Notes under the pieces: generated by a model | What the model was told of the DNA's origin: nothing | What the model saw: only the letters and a program-made list of their open reading frames with translations | Databases searched by the model: none | Shown here: piece after piece, positions 51,701 through 61,500 of the stretch | How positions within the stretch are numbered: the first letter of the stretch is position 1 | How the letters are laid out: each line of letters begins with the position of its first letter | Program-made: the position numbers and the translations under genes | Assembly (NCBI GenBank): GCA_022457155.1 | Contig: JAJGOT010000356.1 | Coordinates: 372,001-436,000, forward strand | Length of the DNA stretch: 64,000 bases | Direction: 5' to 3' | Source of the DNA: Cladopsammia gracilis | Taxonomy: Eukaryota > Cnidaria > Anthozoa > Scleractinia > Dendrophylliidae

Positions 51701-52429
51701 TTCACTGACTCTAATGACTGTTGTGTTACCGTTATGCCAGCCAAAGACGTTTATTGCGAGGTTATTGAGTTTTTCTACTTCAGAGATTTGATGCAAGGGT
51801 GTAGGGAAAGAGATGTTAGTGAAGTTTAAGCCATCCTCTGTCGGATACTTGGTTGGCCTGTCTGAATGCTTCGTATCTCGAGTGGGGAAGAGAGCAGCTC
51901 GCAAAGCCCATCGAAAGCATTGATTATCTGTGTTTTTGATGTTTATGATGGCCTGTTTTGCTTTGAGCTTTGGAGGAAGATGGATATAATAGCCGCCTCT
52001 GATGGCTTGATATCTTGAGAAATCAAGAAAGACGTACTCAACTCTGTCGATAACCCAGCCTGAACCCATGTTTACCCATCTGGCTACTTCTTCCTTGTTT
52101 GAGTTGATAACAGCTTGCAGTTGTCCATTGACTGCTGCTTGATAAAAGTTTGTTATTATGAGAGGGTTCTTTTGCTCAAAGTAGTGTGTGATTCTTTGCG
52201 TCCCGTCGACTCCTTCCTTTGAAAAGTGAACTAAGAATGTAAAATTCACTTTGATGGGGCCAAGGTCTGTAATCTCTCTAACTATAGTTCGAACTATAGC
52301 AGGTTTGTTCTCTTGATAGAACAAATCGAGATCATGTATTGGATAGTCGACAGGAACAGTCATTTTGTAGCTGTGAAGCCAGTCACGCCAACCCTGATTT
52401 TTCCTAACGAAGCGAAGTGGTGCATCCAT
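48719..52429 (-). CDS. polB: DNA polymerase B (protein-primed type), intact
   Basis: ATG 52429 is chosen because a TGTATATAC box lies 6 bp upstream; an earlier ATG (52465) would translate that box. About 1236 aa, uninterrupted. Order: conserved N-terminal domain with NTDNQCFRWALRAALFP and THYCYIKSLSRLL, Cys finger FCELCLQGF, ExoI YPDFESL (~343), endonuclease-VII-like DHCHITGKYRGAAHNACNL (~543), ExoII NLKGYDAHH (~575), ExoIII YHDLYLETDVLLLADVFE (~718), PolA YFDANNLYGWAM (~818), PolB KLMNNSVFGKTMEN (~980), PolC YTDTDSL (~1075), and a thumb ending HTLAYGHKD. Proofreading and polymerase residues are all present. It replicates the element, probably by protein priming as in Polintons. Confidence 0.95.
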   Translation of the reverse strand: MDAPLRFVRKNQGWRDWLHSYKMTVPVDYPIHDLDLFYQENKPAIVRTIVREITDLGPIKVNFTFLVHFSKEGVDGTQRITHYFEQKNPLIITNFYQAAVNGQLQAVINSNKEEVARWVNMGSGWVIDRVEYVFLDFSRYQAIRGGYYIHLPPKLKAKQAIINIKNTDNQCFRWALRAALFPTRDTKHSDRPTKYPTEDGLNFTNISFPTPLHQISEVEKLNNLAINVFGWHNGNTTVIRVSEVQDPDIRRINLMLITNENNTHYCYIKSLSRLLHSNYEAGRKIHFCELCLQGFSSQDVSNKYLIDCRGIKGRPVRTEMPKDGENILRFENYQNQMKVPYVIYPDFESLVTKIDTCKPHPKESSTTKTSVHTPCGFSMMAVRSDLKTKGPYLYRGEDAVEGFLHYIQLLEREIRDELHQKKPVSMTRADWADFNNANFCSICDYDLYKENFKDSIEVYDPNTGGYVGLVHRKTNKCYTNAFKTYIQNEETGRLEASPFIGPRNKRQQKTKPNFEQANCLFRGESLVRDFMRDAVLDHCHITGKYRGAAHNACNLNHFRINPETVTIPVIFHNLKGYDAHHIMSGIAEVQSDLKCIPTNMEKYISFSLGNLRFIDSLQFMQSSLDNLVKSNEPESFTIMTNHQKDPNKLKLLLQKGNYPYEYMDSWRRFDEKSLPEKSAFYSELKKEHISDEDYTHAQKVWETFECKDLGEYHDLYLETDVLLLADVFENFRKTCLKHYKLDPAHYYTAPGLSWDALLKYTGINLELLTDINMHLFVEKGMRGGISMESRRFCKANNPFLDDHNPDQETSYIMYFDANNLYGWAMSQPLPVGNFQWCLVYPTQHQIRKWSPNRKIGYILEVDLEYPEELHDEHNAYPLAPEKHSVAKSWMSPYQRALIEGQAEDKTEKLLLTLKNKDRYVLHYRNLQLYLELGMKLKKIHRILKFEQKPWMEPYIRLNTELRKQATSEFEKNFFKLMNNSVFGKTMENLRKRIDMRLVRANETDKLRKLISSPLFARATVFGENLAGIQMHKDKILLKRPVYTGMCILDLSKTLMYDFYYKYLKFKYGPRVDLLYTDTDSLLLEIKTEDVYKDMENRLDELYDTSDYPKDHFLHSQLNKKVIGKMKDECAGAPISEVICLRSKMYSIMLGSQKNIKKAKGTTKAVTKKEITHQNYKDALFRKEAFKHGMDMLRSVNHQIYGVHLNKTTLSPFDSKRWIKDDGVHTLAYGHKDTGGN

Positions 52430-52446
52430 GGGGGTGTATATACAAA
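52430..52446 (-). promoter_or_regulatory. TATATAC box for PolB
   Basis: On the minus strand TTGTATATACACCCCC precedes ATG 52429, just inside the right terminal repeat. Confidence 0.5.
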
Positions 52447-52460
52447 GTGGTTTACATTTC

Positions 52461-52796
52461 TTCAATTGGCGGCGCCGACCCCCAGTTCACACAGGAGGCG
52501 TTAAATCATGCAATCTAACCCTTATTTGAAATGGGGTTGTAACGCAAAGGCATCGTTAAGTGGGGTCGTATAGAATTGATCACTATGTAGTATAGGGAGT
52601 GGGTGCATCCGGCCCCGGCTCCAAAGGCCCGAGAAACCGCTTATTTTGACAACTCCCGAACGCCTGAGTTAGCGGGCCCCAGGGCGAATGCAATGAGCCC
52701 TGGGGGCCCGCTAACTCAGGCGTTCGGGAGTTGTCAAAATAAGCGGTTTCTCGGGCCTTTGGAGCCGGGGCCGGATCACCCACTCCCTATACTACT
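52461..52796 (-). repeat. Polinton right terminal inverted repeat
   Basis: Reverse complement of 35715-36051 with few differences. The outer 52587-52795 is the palindromic part, with a tip GGGCGAATGCAATGAGCCC that differs from the left tip. Confidence 0.9.
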
Positions 52797-54310
52797 CCAT
52801 TACTGTGTCCGATTCAGAACTGTTGGCATGTGATGCTTGTCTTGATGCTTGTGGTGCAGTGTGTATTGGGGAATTCTTCCATGCCACGTTTCCTCCTTTT
52901 ATTGCTAGTCAATATTTGAACATTAACCAGCTCGAACTGCTTACAATCAGGTCAGCGTATACGCACTGAACAATCAACGTTCAACGAACGCCTTCATGCA
53001 GCGTTGTCTACGTGAACTTTGGTTGTTGCTGTCTCTTAACAATATCCGTTTATCTGCGCGTTACATTAGCGGGAAGTCTAACGTTTTAGCGGATGCGTTG
53101 AGTCGTGCTCACTTAGACTCCTCGTACTCAGACTATGTGCAGCATGCCGTAGCTACCTTGAACCTTACCCAAGTATTTCCTAGCGACTCTAAGTTCGTTT
53201 TTAATGTATATTAAGTAGCTACTTCTATTTATTTTCATAGATCCTTATTAAGTTTATTGATTTTTTTTTTCTTTCTGTTTTTCAATTTAATCTCGCAGAT
53301 CACATCGACGCTTTGCAGCAGTATTTAGGAACTATTCAGGTCCATGCTTTTTGCGACTACACAAAGCGCTCTATGAGATGCTATATGCGAACATATTTAT
53401 TGTTTTGCCAATATTTCGATTTCTTACCTTTTCCAGTTTCCAAATCCGTTTATTTGCTTTATTTAGTTTTTTTTGTCACGTTCTTTAACGTCATACCGTT
53501 CGATCGTTAATTATTTGAGCATTATTTCACATATTAACCGCTCGTGTGGTGCCAGTTTTGCCTTTCTTCACGATTATCACGTTTATCTTGCCAAACGAGC
53601 GGTGCGTCGGATCTTGGGTGATTGTGTCGCACGAAAAGAACCGATCACTGTTGAGATCCTTTTACAATTGTCCCGTCTTTTCGATTTAGATAATCATTTC
53701 CACGTCTGCATGCGTGCTTTATTTTTAGTAGCCTTCTTTTCTTTTTTACGTATCTCTAATTTAGTACCGTATAAGTTGTCTGAAATTGGCGATTCCCAGG
53801 CGTATTTTTTGACACTATCTAGCGTGACTTTCACACCGCAAGGGGTTTTGTTGCGCATCACGCGCACGAAGACACTCCAGTTTCGGGAGCGGGTTTTAGA
53901 AATTCCCTTGCCGTTTATTCCCGGTTCGCCCCTTTGTGCTGTCACCGCGCTTACGCAGTATTTAGCTAGTGTACAATTGTCGCCCTCTTCACCATTATTC
54001 GTTTGTCAATCTCGGGGATCGAACAGGCCTATCTTGGCTCACCAGTATAACGCTTTTATTAAGAAGTCACTTTCAGCCATTGGGTTTAATCCCGCACAGT
54101 ATTCCTCGCACAGTTTTCGTCGCGGGAGCGCTACATTTGCTTTTTGTAATCGAGCGCCTACAGCTTTTATTAAATCGCATGGCGATTGGAAGAGTGACGC
54201 ATATTTAGTCTATCTCACTCTTTCCAACGAAAATAAGTTTAAAATTCTCCATTCTATCACAACCAGACTCTCTCCCACATCGTAACTTCTTCTCAAACCC
54301 TTATTTCATT
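52797..54310 (+). mobile_element. DIRS-type retroelement: RNase H and tyrosine recombinase
   Basis: RNase H: SELLACDACLDACGAV, GEFFHATFPPF, then (another frame, 52996-53214) LRELWLLLSLNNIRLSARYI and SGKSNVLADALSRAHLD, the typical RNase H end. The recombinase starts ~53300 (DALQQYLGTIQVHAFCDYTK). The 53473-54285 frame keeps FFSFLRISNL (catalytic Arg), SSHSFRRGSATF (H-x-x-R), GDWKSDAYLVYL (W and Tyr). Frameshifts occur near 52960 and 53500. The Polinton is inserted in the RNase H, so this element is older. Confidence 0.8.
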
Positions 54311-54414
54311 CTTTTTCCCTTTGGGTTTGGCGGTTGAGGGTGTTGTCTCTTGTGCAGTATCAATTTTGAATAAACATCTGTTTAACCCCATCTACTGAGT
54401 CTGTTTGTGGTAGT

Positions 54415-55115
54415 AATTGCAAAAATCAAATACCCTTGCATTGCATGACAATCCGAGTTTTATGACCTCAATAAACAAAATTTTAGAAACTTTCCAAGGT
54501 ATATCAGATACAAATTCTCTTTTCGTGGAAAATAGTCAGAAATCCATGAAAATTTTCTTAAATAGAATTAGTAATAATATAGAATCAGAATCTAAGGTAC
54601 ATCAGATGAAGCTTGTTCAATTAAAAATCAAGCTTAATTTTTATTCTAAATTCACAAATGACATAGGAAGTTCTAGTAACTGTTATGACGTAATAAAAAA
54701 TATGAAACACAGACGAACACTGGCTAAGTTTCGAACAGGAAATCATTGCCTACGTGTTGAAACGGGTAAACATGCAAAACCAAAAATTCCAAGAGATTTG
54801 AGGCACTGCGAATGCTGCTTACCAAATGACGTTGAAGAAGAAATTAATTTCTTTTTCGACTATGTTTCATATTCTGACCTAAGAAATTCACTGCATTGTA
54901 AAAGTTTTTTGAACCTACAAAATACATATAGAATTAATTTCTTTTTTAACAATGTTGACACAGGTGGGTCACTTTATATATGAAGCTTCAGAGAGACGAA
55001 ACACTCTGTTAGCAAGGACTGCAATCACTATACTCTAGTTTAATCTGTTAGTGTAAAAGGCAATACCATGTATGTAAATGCGAATGCTAATAAACTTTTG
55101 ATTTGATTTGATTTG
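54415..55115 (+). mobile_element. 5'-truncated non-LTR retrotransposon (LINE) 3' end
   Basis: The frame 54417-54983 encodes the post-RT C terminus, with RRTLAKFRTGNHCLRVETGK, then RHCECCLPNDVEEEINFFF (Cys-Cys-His-like end motif of CR1/L2-type RTs). The 3' UTR ends in tandem TTTGAT units (~55092-55112), a usual LINE tail. Confidence 0.7.
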
Positions 55116-55117
55116 TA

Positions 55118-55263
55118 ATTGAGTGTTTTTATCATAGATATGTTAAAAGGGTTAATTACTACACTAGTTTCCGTTATGGATATCTTTGGAATGCATGTGT
55201 ATTCAGATATTAAAGACCTTTTTGAGTGTTCCACTGTCACGATCATTCATTCCTGTGTTATTT
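55118..55263 (+). repeat. ~140-bp direct repeat, right copy
   Basis: Fuller copy of 35526-35656, including GTGTATTCAGATATTAAAGA missing in part from the left copy. Confidence 0.75.
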
Positions 55264-55900
55264 ATAATCGCCATAACGGGAATCTGAATAACTGGTTATA
55301 TATATTTAAAGTTAACTTGGTCAGGGGTGAAAGAGTTTTGTTTCCTAAGTACTAGAAAATCATACGTTTCATACTTTTCACGTTTTTTAAATTTGGCTTT
55401 CTTTACATGTAGTATTTTATCTATTAAACATATGATACATATATTAATTTGAGAATATCAATATTATAAAAGTGACAGGCCAAACACGACTCCCGCTAGT
55501 TGCAAAATGTATAAAGAAACCTCTAGAATAACTTTGACAAATGCTCGATGTATTGTATGACTCTTTGATCTTTGGGATATAAATCTCTTTAATGACAGGA
55601 GGTCAGTTTACATGCTGTGCACACTCACTGCCATTTATAGAATTATTGTTTCTCTATGCCTTCGTTATGCTAGTTTTCTTGGCATATGTTGGGGCGTCTT
55701 TGGCTAACTTTTGTTGCAAGATAAGTAGTGATCGGCTGCAGTTTTTGTTAATTTTTATGAATATGCTTGGATCAGTCAATTTCTCAGCCGGTGATTTAGT
55801 GTCTAAGTCTGCGGTGTGCAAGACTAGCGAGAAAGTGGATCTTTATCACGGATGCAAGTGTCTAAGATCAAAGTCTGAAGCTGCCGTATCTCTACTGGAA
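55264..55900. other. Intergenic or repeat DNA, no gene seen
   Basis: A 111-codon hydrophobic frame at 55592-55927 runs into a MITE and has no domain. I do not support it as a gene. Confidence 0.4.
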
Positions 55901-56186
55901 CACAGGGTCCAGAGGAGCTCTATTTGATCGTAAAAGACGCTATTTTCTTCGAATCGTCGCTGTCTTGAAAGTTAACCTGATTGCGTTACACAAAATGTGT
56001 ACCGCGGACCAAATTACTACGGGCTCGGAAGCTGCGAAATCTTCGCTTTCCGAAGATAATTGCGCCCTAAGTAATTTGGCCCGCGGTACATATTTTGTGT
56101 AACGCAATCAGTTAAACTTTAAGACGGCAACGATTCGAAGAAAATAGCGTCTTGTACGATCAAATAGAGCTCCTCTGGACACTGTG
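55901..56186. mobile_element. Palindromic MITE with ~120-bp arms
   Basis: CACAG-GTCCAGAGGAGCTC at 55901 is inverted at 56186, and the arms continue through 'ATTTGATCGTA...AGACGCTATTTTCTTCGAA' and 'CTGATTGCGTTACACAAAAT' to a short centre with GAAGCTGCGAAATCTTCGC. No frame. Confidence 0.8.
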
Positions 56187-57200
56187 CTGGAATAATGACT
56201 TCTTGCAGTTTTTATTTTAATAGCTCCTTGTTTTATTCTGTTTTTGAGTAGTGTTTCTTGGAGCTTGAAGAACCTCCTGATCCGTTGTTTCATAATGGCG
56301 TTCGGGATTGCATCCCGACATGGCTTATACAGATATGGTGATCTGTTTTGAAAATCTCACGGATGCTAGTGAATTCTTACGTTTTTCCACAGTTTATTTT
56401 TTAGTATTTATCAAATTATTATCCTCAAGCTGTAAACTGCGCATTGTAAATTGGCGTAGAAATAATGGCAAAGTCCCGGGTTGGCGTCATCTAATTACCA
56501 TTTTGTAAATTCAAATCAGTCTCTAAAAATAAACTCACAAACGCGACGTTGAAAACAAGAAATATTGTACCATTCAACTATTCAATGTACATAGAGTTAA
56601 TTCTGAAAATATATTTCTAGGGGTGAGGTACCGTGTATACGATAAACACCGTGAGTTACGTTCGTGTTGCAGTTACAATTTTGAATTTGTTTTCGTACAT
56701 TGGAATGAATAGTGACTTATTGTGACCCGTACGAACTTTTTACGACTGATACCATAAGTTATGTAATGCAATGTAAAAACAAGGAGTAACGGTAATCAAT
56801 GTATTTTAAAGTTAATGTTTGCACGCTTACGTGAGTTCGAGCCAGTTGATTACGCGGCTTTGCTGGTCATGAATGTGTGTGTATGGGAAACGGGATTTGT
56901 GATCCCGGGTTATGGACCCTTCACGCTCAGTAACTAGTATAGGGTGAAGTAGAAAATGCTTTATCTGAGAACATGAAAGGCGAATGCAAGTTGAAATTTA
57001 ATTCTTCATTACTTGTTAAATACTTTAAGACATGCAGTTTCAACAATAACTATTTCTTTTTTTTTTGTAAAAGTCATAAGAAGTCTAAGAAGGGTCGCAG
57101 GTTGTAGGTTGTAGTGCAAATTAGGGCCTTTGTTATTTAAACCTCACTGGGATTACAAAATTTAAATAGGAAAGGAAAACGAAATGAGTTCTGGTAGTTG
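56187..57200. other. Intergenic DNA, no gene seen
   Basis: AT-rich, nothing supported. Confidence 0.4.
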
Positions 57201-57203
57201 TAG

Positions 57204-57760
57204 TCAAATGACGCTATCGTACAAATGGCCTATGGTGGTTACAGGGGGAGTATCGTTGCTGGTTGCTGTAGTGGGGGCCGGGGGGCCTCTGGTGTCCCCC
57301 CCCCTCCCCCCTCCGGGCGCTGGAGCCTCGCGGTTCGCCTCGCGGCGTTTCGCCTTCGGGAAGTCTTTAACAACGAGCTCGGAAGACTGGCACCGGTAGC
57401 ATAGTATTGGCTGGCCCGTGTACTTAAAAAACAACTCGAGCCCTTGAGTGACTAATTTGCGTGACACTGCCTTTTGTAAACGTGTGAATTCTACGACACG
57501 GATGCTGTTCTCGATGTGCTTGTAGCCCGTGGCTTTGAAGCAAACCGGCGGACTGCTCGTGCTTTGAGGTCGCCGTATTGTTCCACGAGTTGTAGCAGGT
57601 TTTCATCGGGGAATTCAACGGGAATGAAGCATGACAAGTGTAGTGCTTTTTGCCCTAAAAGGCGTAAAGGGATAACGCGGCTTTCGCAGTCAAAGCCCGA
57701 TGCCGCGAACCGCGTGGCCGATTCTGTAGATCGGAGGCTGATGTCGAAGCACTTTCCTTA
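57204..57760 (-). pseudogene. Retroelement ORF1/Gag-like zinc-knuckle relic
   Basis: The minus-strand frames read KLVTQGLELFFKYTGQPILC then CYRCQSSELVVKDFPKAKRR, a degenerate CCHC knuckle (the expected Gly, His and last Cys are changed to Gln, Leu, Phe). Upstream traces (NLLQLVEQYG, FTRLQKAV) lie in another frame. The knuckle is followed by a GC-rich Pro/Gly tail. Resembles LINE ORF1 or Gag; non-functional. Confidence 0.4.
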
Positions 57761-60184
57761 GTAGAGGGGTACAATCCCAACGATTTCTTCCTTAAAGTTC
57801 GGTAACGACTGCGCTATACTGAGCGAGTCAAGATCCAGGTTTTCCTCCGCTATCAAGCGGACAGTAAGTTCTAGTGTGGGCGAACGGCTGGTGTGCGGGA
57901 CGCGCGGCCATCTCCACGTAACGCGAGGGCGAGAAAACTCGCGAGTACAAAACCAAAACCACAAAATTGAAAAGCACGCACTCACCAAAGCGAAGACAGA
58001 TAGTTACCAGACGCTTTCTTGCTTGTGGTGAAAAAACGGCACCAAATCTTGTGAAAAAAAGCTCTCCTTAGTCGTCGAAGTTTAGGACTATTCTGGCTTT
58101 TGGTCTTGAAAAAGTGGGGCACTGATGAGAACAGATCCCCCAATGCTGTACAGAGAAGTTGTTAGCAGAGGGGCACGGGTTCCCCTCCTTTTGCAAAAAA
58201 AAAATAAAATAAATAATAATAATGATAAGGCCTAGCCTATAACATTTTCTAAACACGTCTATTGTATAACCAAATAATAGGACCCCATTTTAGTCACTAG
58301 CGTGAAAATGTAAATAACTTCTGTAAAAATGCAAGGACCACTAGAACAAACAGTAGCAATATATAGTTGGACCGTTACTTGTTTATTAGCCTATCGTGTG
58401 CCAGCAATTTATCTTAGCCCATTTTAAATATTGTAACCGTTTGTTTCCATCTTCACTAAGCTTTCCTAGCCCCTGAAGAAGGTTAGTTTTGTCTAACCGA
58501 AATATCGGGCATATCTTATTAAAATAAATCGAACAAATTTGCTGTCTGATCAGCCTTACCTGTTAAAGTTGTTTTTTTTTTTGAAAATGTAAACTACGCC
58601 CATTTCGTGAACATAAATTTCTATTGGCTGATTTGCATCATGTGATGTTTTCATGTACGTATTTTTAGTAGACTTATTCTAAAGGTGCGCTACAACGGCA
58701 TCTTTACCATATTCACTATCAATTCTTCTATTTTGTTTTTATTAACCTCACGTTGTAACGCTTTAACGAGATGGCTTTAAGAGCCCTTTGATTAGGATGT
58801 GGATCTTTCCAGAGCACACAGATGAATGTTGCAGGGCCATGGAGGTAAAAAGATATCATGCATTATCGGTCATCATTTGGGTACGTCTTGTATAGCAAAC
58901 ACCACTCCTAGTGCGAGAGACTGTTATTATCTGCCTACGGAACAAACGATTTTCAAGTTTCCCTACATTAAACTGTCAGTGACTAAATCCAGCTAGATAT
59001 AAGCTTATATAAATATATATTAGAGATGTCGTGAAAAAATAATTTCGGTTATTTATTTGACATTATTCAGAATAATTGTTTTGTGTTTAGTGAGAAAGAC
59101 AACACCAGCAGTTCGTTCACAGGATTATATTAAAATAGAATCTTGTGAAGGACTGCTGGCGGCGTCTTTCTCAGCTAAAAGCTGAAAAAAAGAAAGAGAG
59201 AAGGCTTATTAATTCTTAGCCCTTCTGACTCGATGGTCTTTATCTTTAGTTCTAAAAACCAGGTGCATACTTTTTGCTAAATAAACCCGAATATAATAGT
59301 GAATTAGTTCTCGGGAATTAGTCCTGTCACTAGATGGGCAATCTCTCTCACCTTAAAACATGTTTTCTTCATTCTCAGCTTTTTCACTTCCATCATTTTT
59401 GTTCAAAAAGGCAAACACCCACAGTTGACAATATTATATGATTTATACCAATAACTATTTTTACGCTCTGGTGAGGATTTAAGGTGATTTTGTATGTTTT
59501 ATTTGCAGTTAGTTAAAAGACCAAACTAGCACGAATTTATAATTTATCTTTTTAAAATCTCGTAACTGGAAGGCAAAAATTTCCTGAAATGCTTACCTCC
59601 ATTAGCGATAGTTCTTCTTTAATCTATAAATGTTTTGTTTCCTTCAGTAAATATATAATAGGACGTAAAGTGAGTTGTTCAACTGTACAGAATCGGGAGC
59701 AACATGTTCAATTATGGACGTCATGATGAAGTAACAAAGGAGTTCGCTTTTTTATTCTAATTAATTCGACAAGTTACGATGCGGAACAAACAAACACAAA
59801 AAAGTTTGCTTTCAACAACAAATCGCTTTAAATCTCTTTCCAGCCCAGAATTTTTGCCTGATTTAAAATTTTACAAGAAAAAATGATGCAATCACTGAAT
59901 TAGACAACCGAATAACAAATCCGCGAGCTAGAAATCGCGCGCGCATGCTGACGTTTAACCACAGGCTTACCAAGCTCTGTTTGTGTGGTGGACTGTACTC
60001 TTAAACAGGCGCGCGTCTTGAAGCCACGATAATATTTACAAAGTTTAAAAGTACTGCAACAATAATCAGTGAACTAGTAGTAATCATAGATTATAGTGCG
60101 TCTCCTTATCCCGTAGCACCTCGTCTTGACCTACAATAGTACCTCAGTTTCAGCCACTGTAAGGGGCTATGTCGCGAGATATGT
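57761..60184. other. Intergenic DNA, no gene seen
   Basis: A 'CCCCTGAAGAAGGTTAGTTT ... CCGAAATATCGGGC' stretch near 58470-58510 looks like the 3' tail motif of a retroelement. Nothing else supported. Confidence 0.4.
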
Positions 60185-60350
60185 CAGGGGTGGATTTAGG
60201 TGTGGGCCGAGGGGGCCGCGGCCCCCCCTTTTGCCTTTTGCCCCTAGATTGTCACGCCTTCGGCGCTCCTGATGGGCGCTGGCGCGCCCATATTGTCACT
60301 ATAAAAATTGCTCCGGCCCCCTCTTTATAGATTTCCTGGATCCGCCCCTG
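60185..60350. mobile_element. Short TIR MITE (hAT-like ends)
   Basis: CAGGGGTGGATTTAGG and CCTGGATCCGCCCCTG termini with a GC-rich interior. TATGT adjoins both ends (60180-60184, 60351-60355) as a possible duplication, shorter than the 8 bp expected for hAT. Confidence 0.6.
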
Positions 60351-60845
60351 TATGTCACGCAGACAAAAACGTCGGGCCGACATCAAACAAATTCACGCTA
60401 TCGCCGTGGAATCAGGCAAAATCCTTCAATTCTGCCTTGCTGTATACTCCGAAAGGTCTCAGATTTTTCGGACATATAAATAGTATATTTGTCGTGATTT
60501 CATTTCGGTTAGTTTCCCCGATTCTGAAATCATACGCCTCAGTACATGTTAGTATCTTATTAGCTCGTACATGTTAGTACATGTTAGTATCTCATTAGAA
60601 GTTTCATTCAGCATATGTTTAATCAGTTGAGCATGGACGAAGGTTCTTCTCCGGAGCTGATTGCTGTGAAATCAACCCAAAAGTTTTCATATTTTTCTCT
60701 CTTCCACGAATTCGAAAGTAGTGTGCTTTCAATGCTGTAACGTAGTTTTTAATGCCATTCCGCGGCTGTTATTATCGTCTCGCGTTTCACTGTTGGTTAA
60801 TAATTTTCTCTTTCTCTATTACCGTTAATTTAAATTGTTAATCGC

Positions 60846-61500
60846 AACGAGTCAGGCGAGCGAAAACGCGAGCCTGACGAGGCGGCAGTATATAGAGCCA
60901 TACGTAGTTTGAAGGTTATGCAGAAAAAATCTCAGATCGCTCAGCGCGATTTTAGCGTAAGTGATCGTTTCCGGTGTCAGTGAGTTTTTTTTGACCATAT
61001 TAGGATGTAGCCGGATGTTGATATTTCGCACGAGCCAATCAGAACACTATTTTCCTTTGTGACTTCACGGGGCTTTCAAAGTGTTGAAGTTTGCTGGGAA
61101 TTGTATTTTTTACCGTCCACTTCCGTACGTCGTTCGGCGGAGATTTTATGGTTCATTTCGTAAGTAATTTGCCTGAAATTCTGTTTTTTTTTTTTAAGGT
61201 GTATGAAACTTGGATTTCTTACGATTGAATTGCATAATTGATAAGCTCATTAAGACCCGAGTCGATTCCGGTGTCAGTGAGATTTTTTGATCATATTAGG
61301 ATGTAGCCGGATGTTGTTAATATTTAGCACGAGCCAATCAGAACACTATTTTCCTTTGTGACGTCACAAGGCTCCAAAGTGTTGAAAATTGCTGGAATTT
61401 GTACGGTACTTTTCAACATCCAGATGGTTCATTTCGTAAATAATTTGCCTGAAATTCTGTTTTTTTTAAGGTGTATGTAACTTGGATTTGTTATGATTAA
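60846..61500 (+). repeat. Dispersed repeat with internal ~300-bp duplication
   Basis: 'AACGAGTCAGGCGAGCGAAA' through 'GTAGCCGGATGTTG' recurs at 63812-64000. Within this copy, 'CCGGTGTCAGTGAG ... GCACGAGCCAATCAGAACAC' occurs twice (about 60972 and 61269). No coding. Confidence 0.7.

Larger units (their letters stand above)
35715..52796. mobile_element. Polinton/Maverick (adintovirus-like) element, 17,082 bp
   Basis: The boundaries are set by inverted termini AGTAGTATAGGGAGTGGG / CCCACTCCCTATACTACT and a direct CCATT (CCATTA counting the shared A) at 35710-35714 and 52797-52801. The AG start and 5-6-bp duplication agree with Polintons. The contents include a DDE integrase, PolB, a packaging ATPase and capsid-type proteins. 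No adenain-like maturation protease was recognised. Lesions: a frameshift near 36710, TAG 40451-40453, TAA 42686-42688. The target is a DIRS RNase H reading frame, which reads through if the element and one duplication are ignored. Confidence 0.93.

Noticed and set aside
48719..52465. PolB start at ATG 52465
   Set aside because: It would translate the TGTATATAC box; ATG 52429 matches the start rule of the other genes.
55592..55927. Hydrophobic 111-codon frame
   Set aside because: No domain, no promoter, and it runs into a MITE arm.
57204..57467. Host zinc-finger gene
   Set aside because: The knuckle has lost three key residues and upstream coding lies in another frame; better explained as a retroelement relic.
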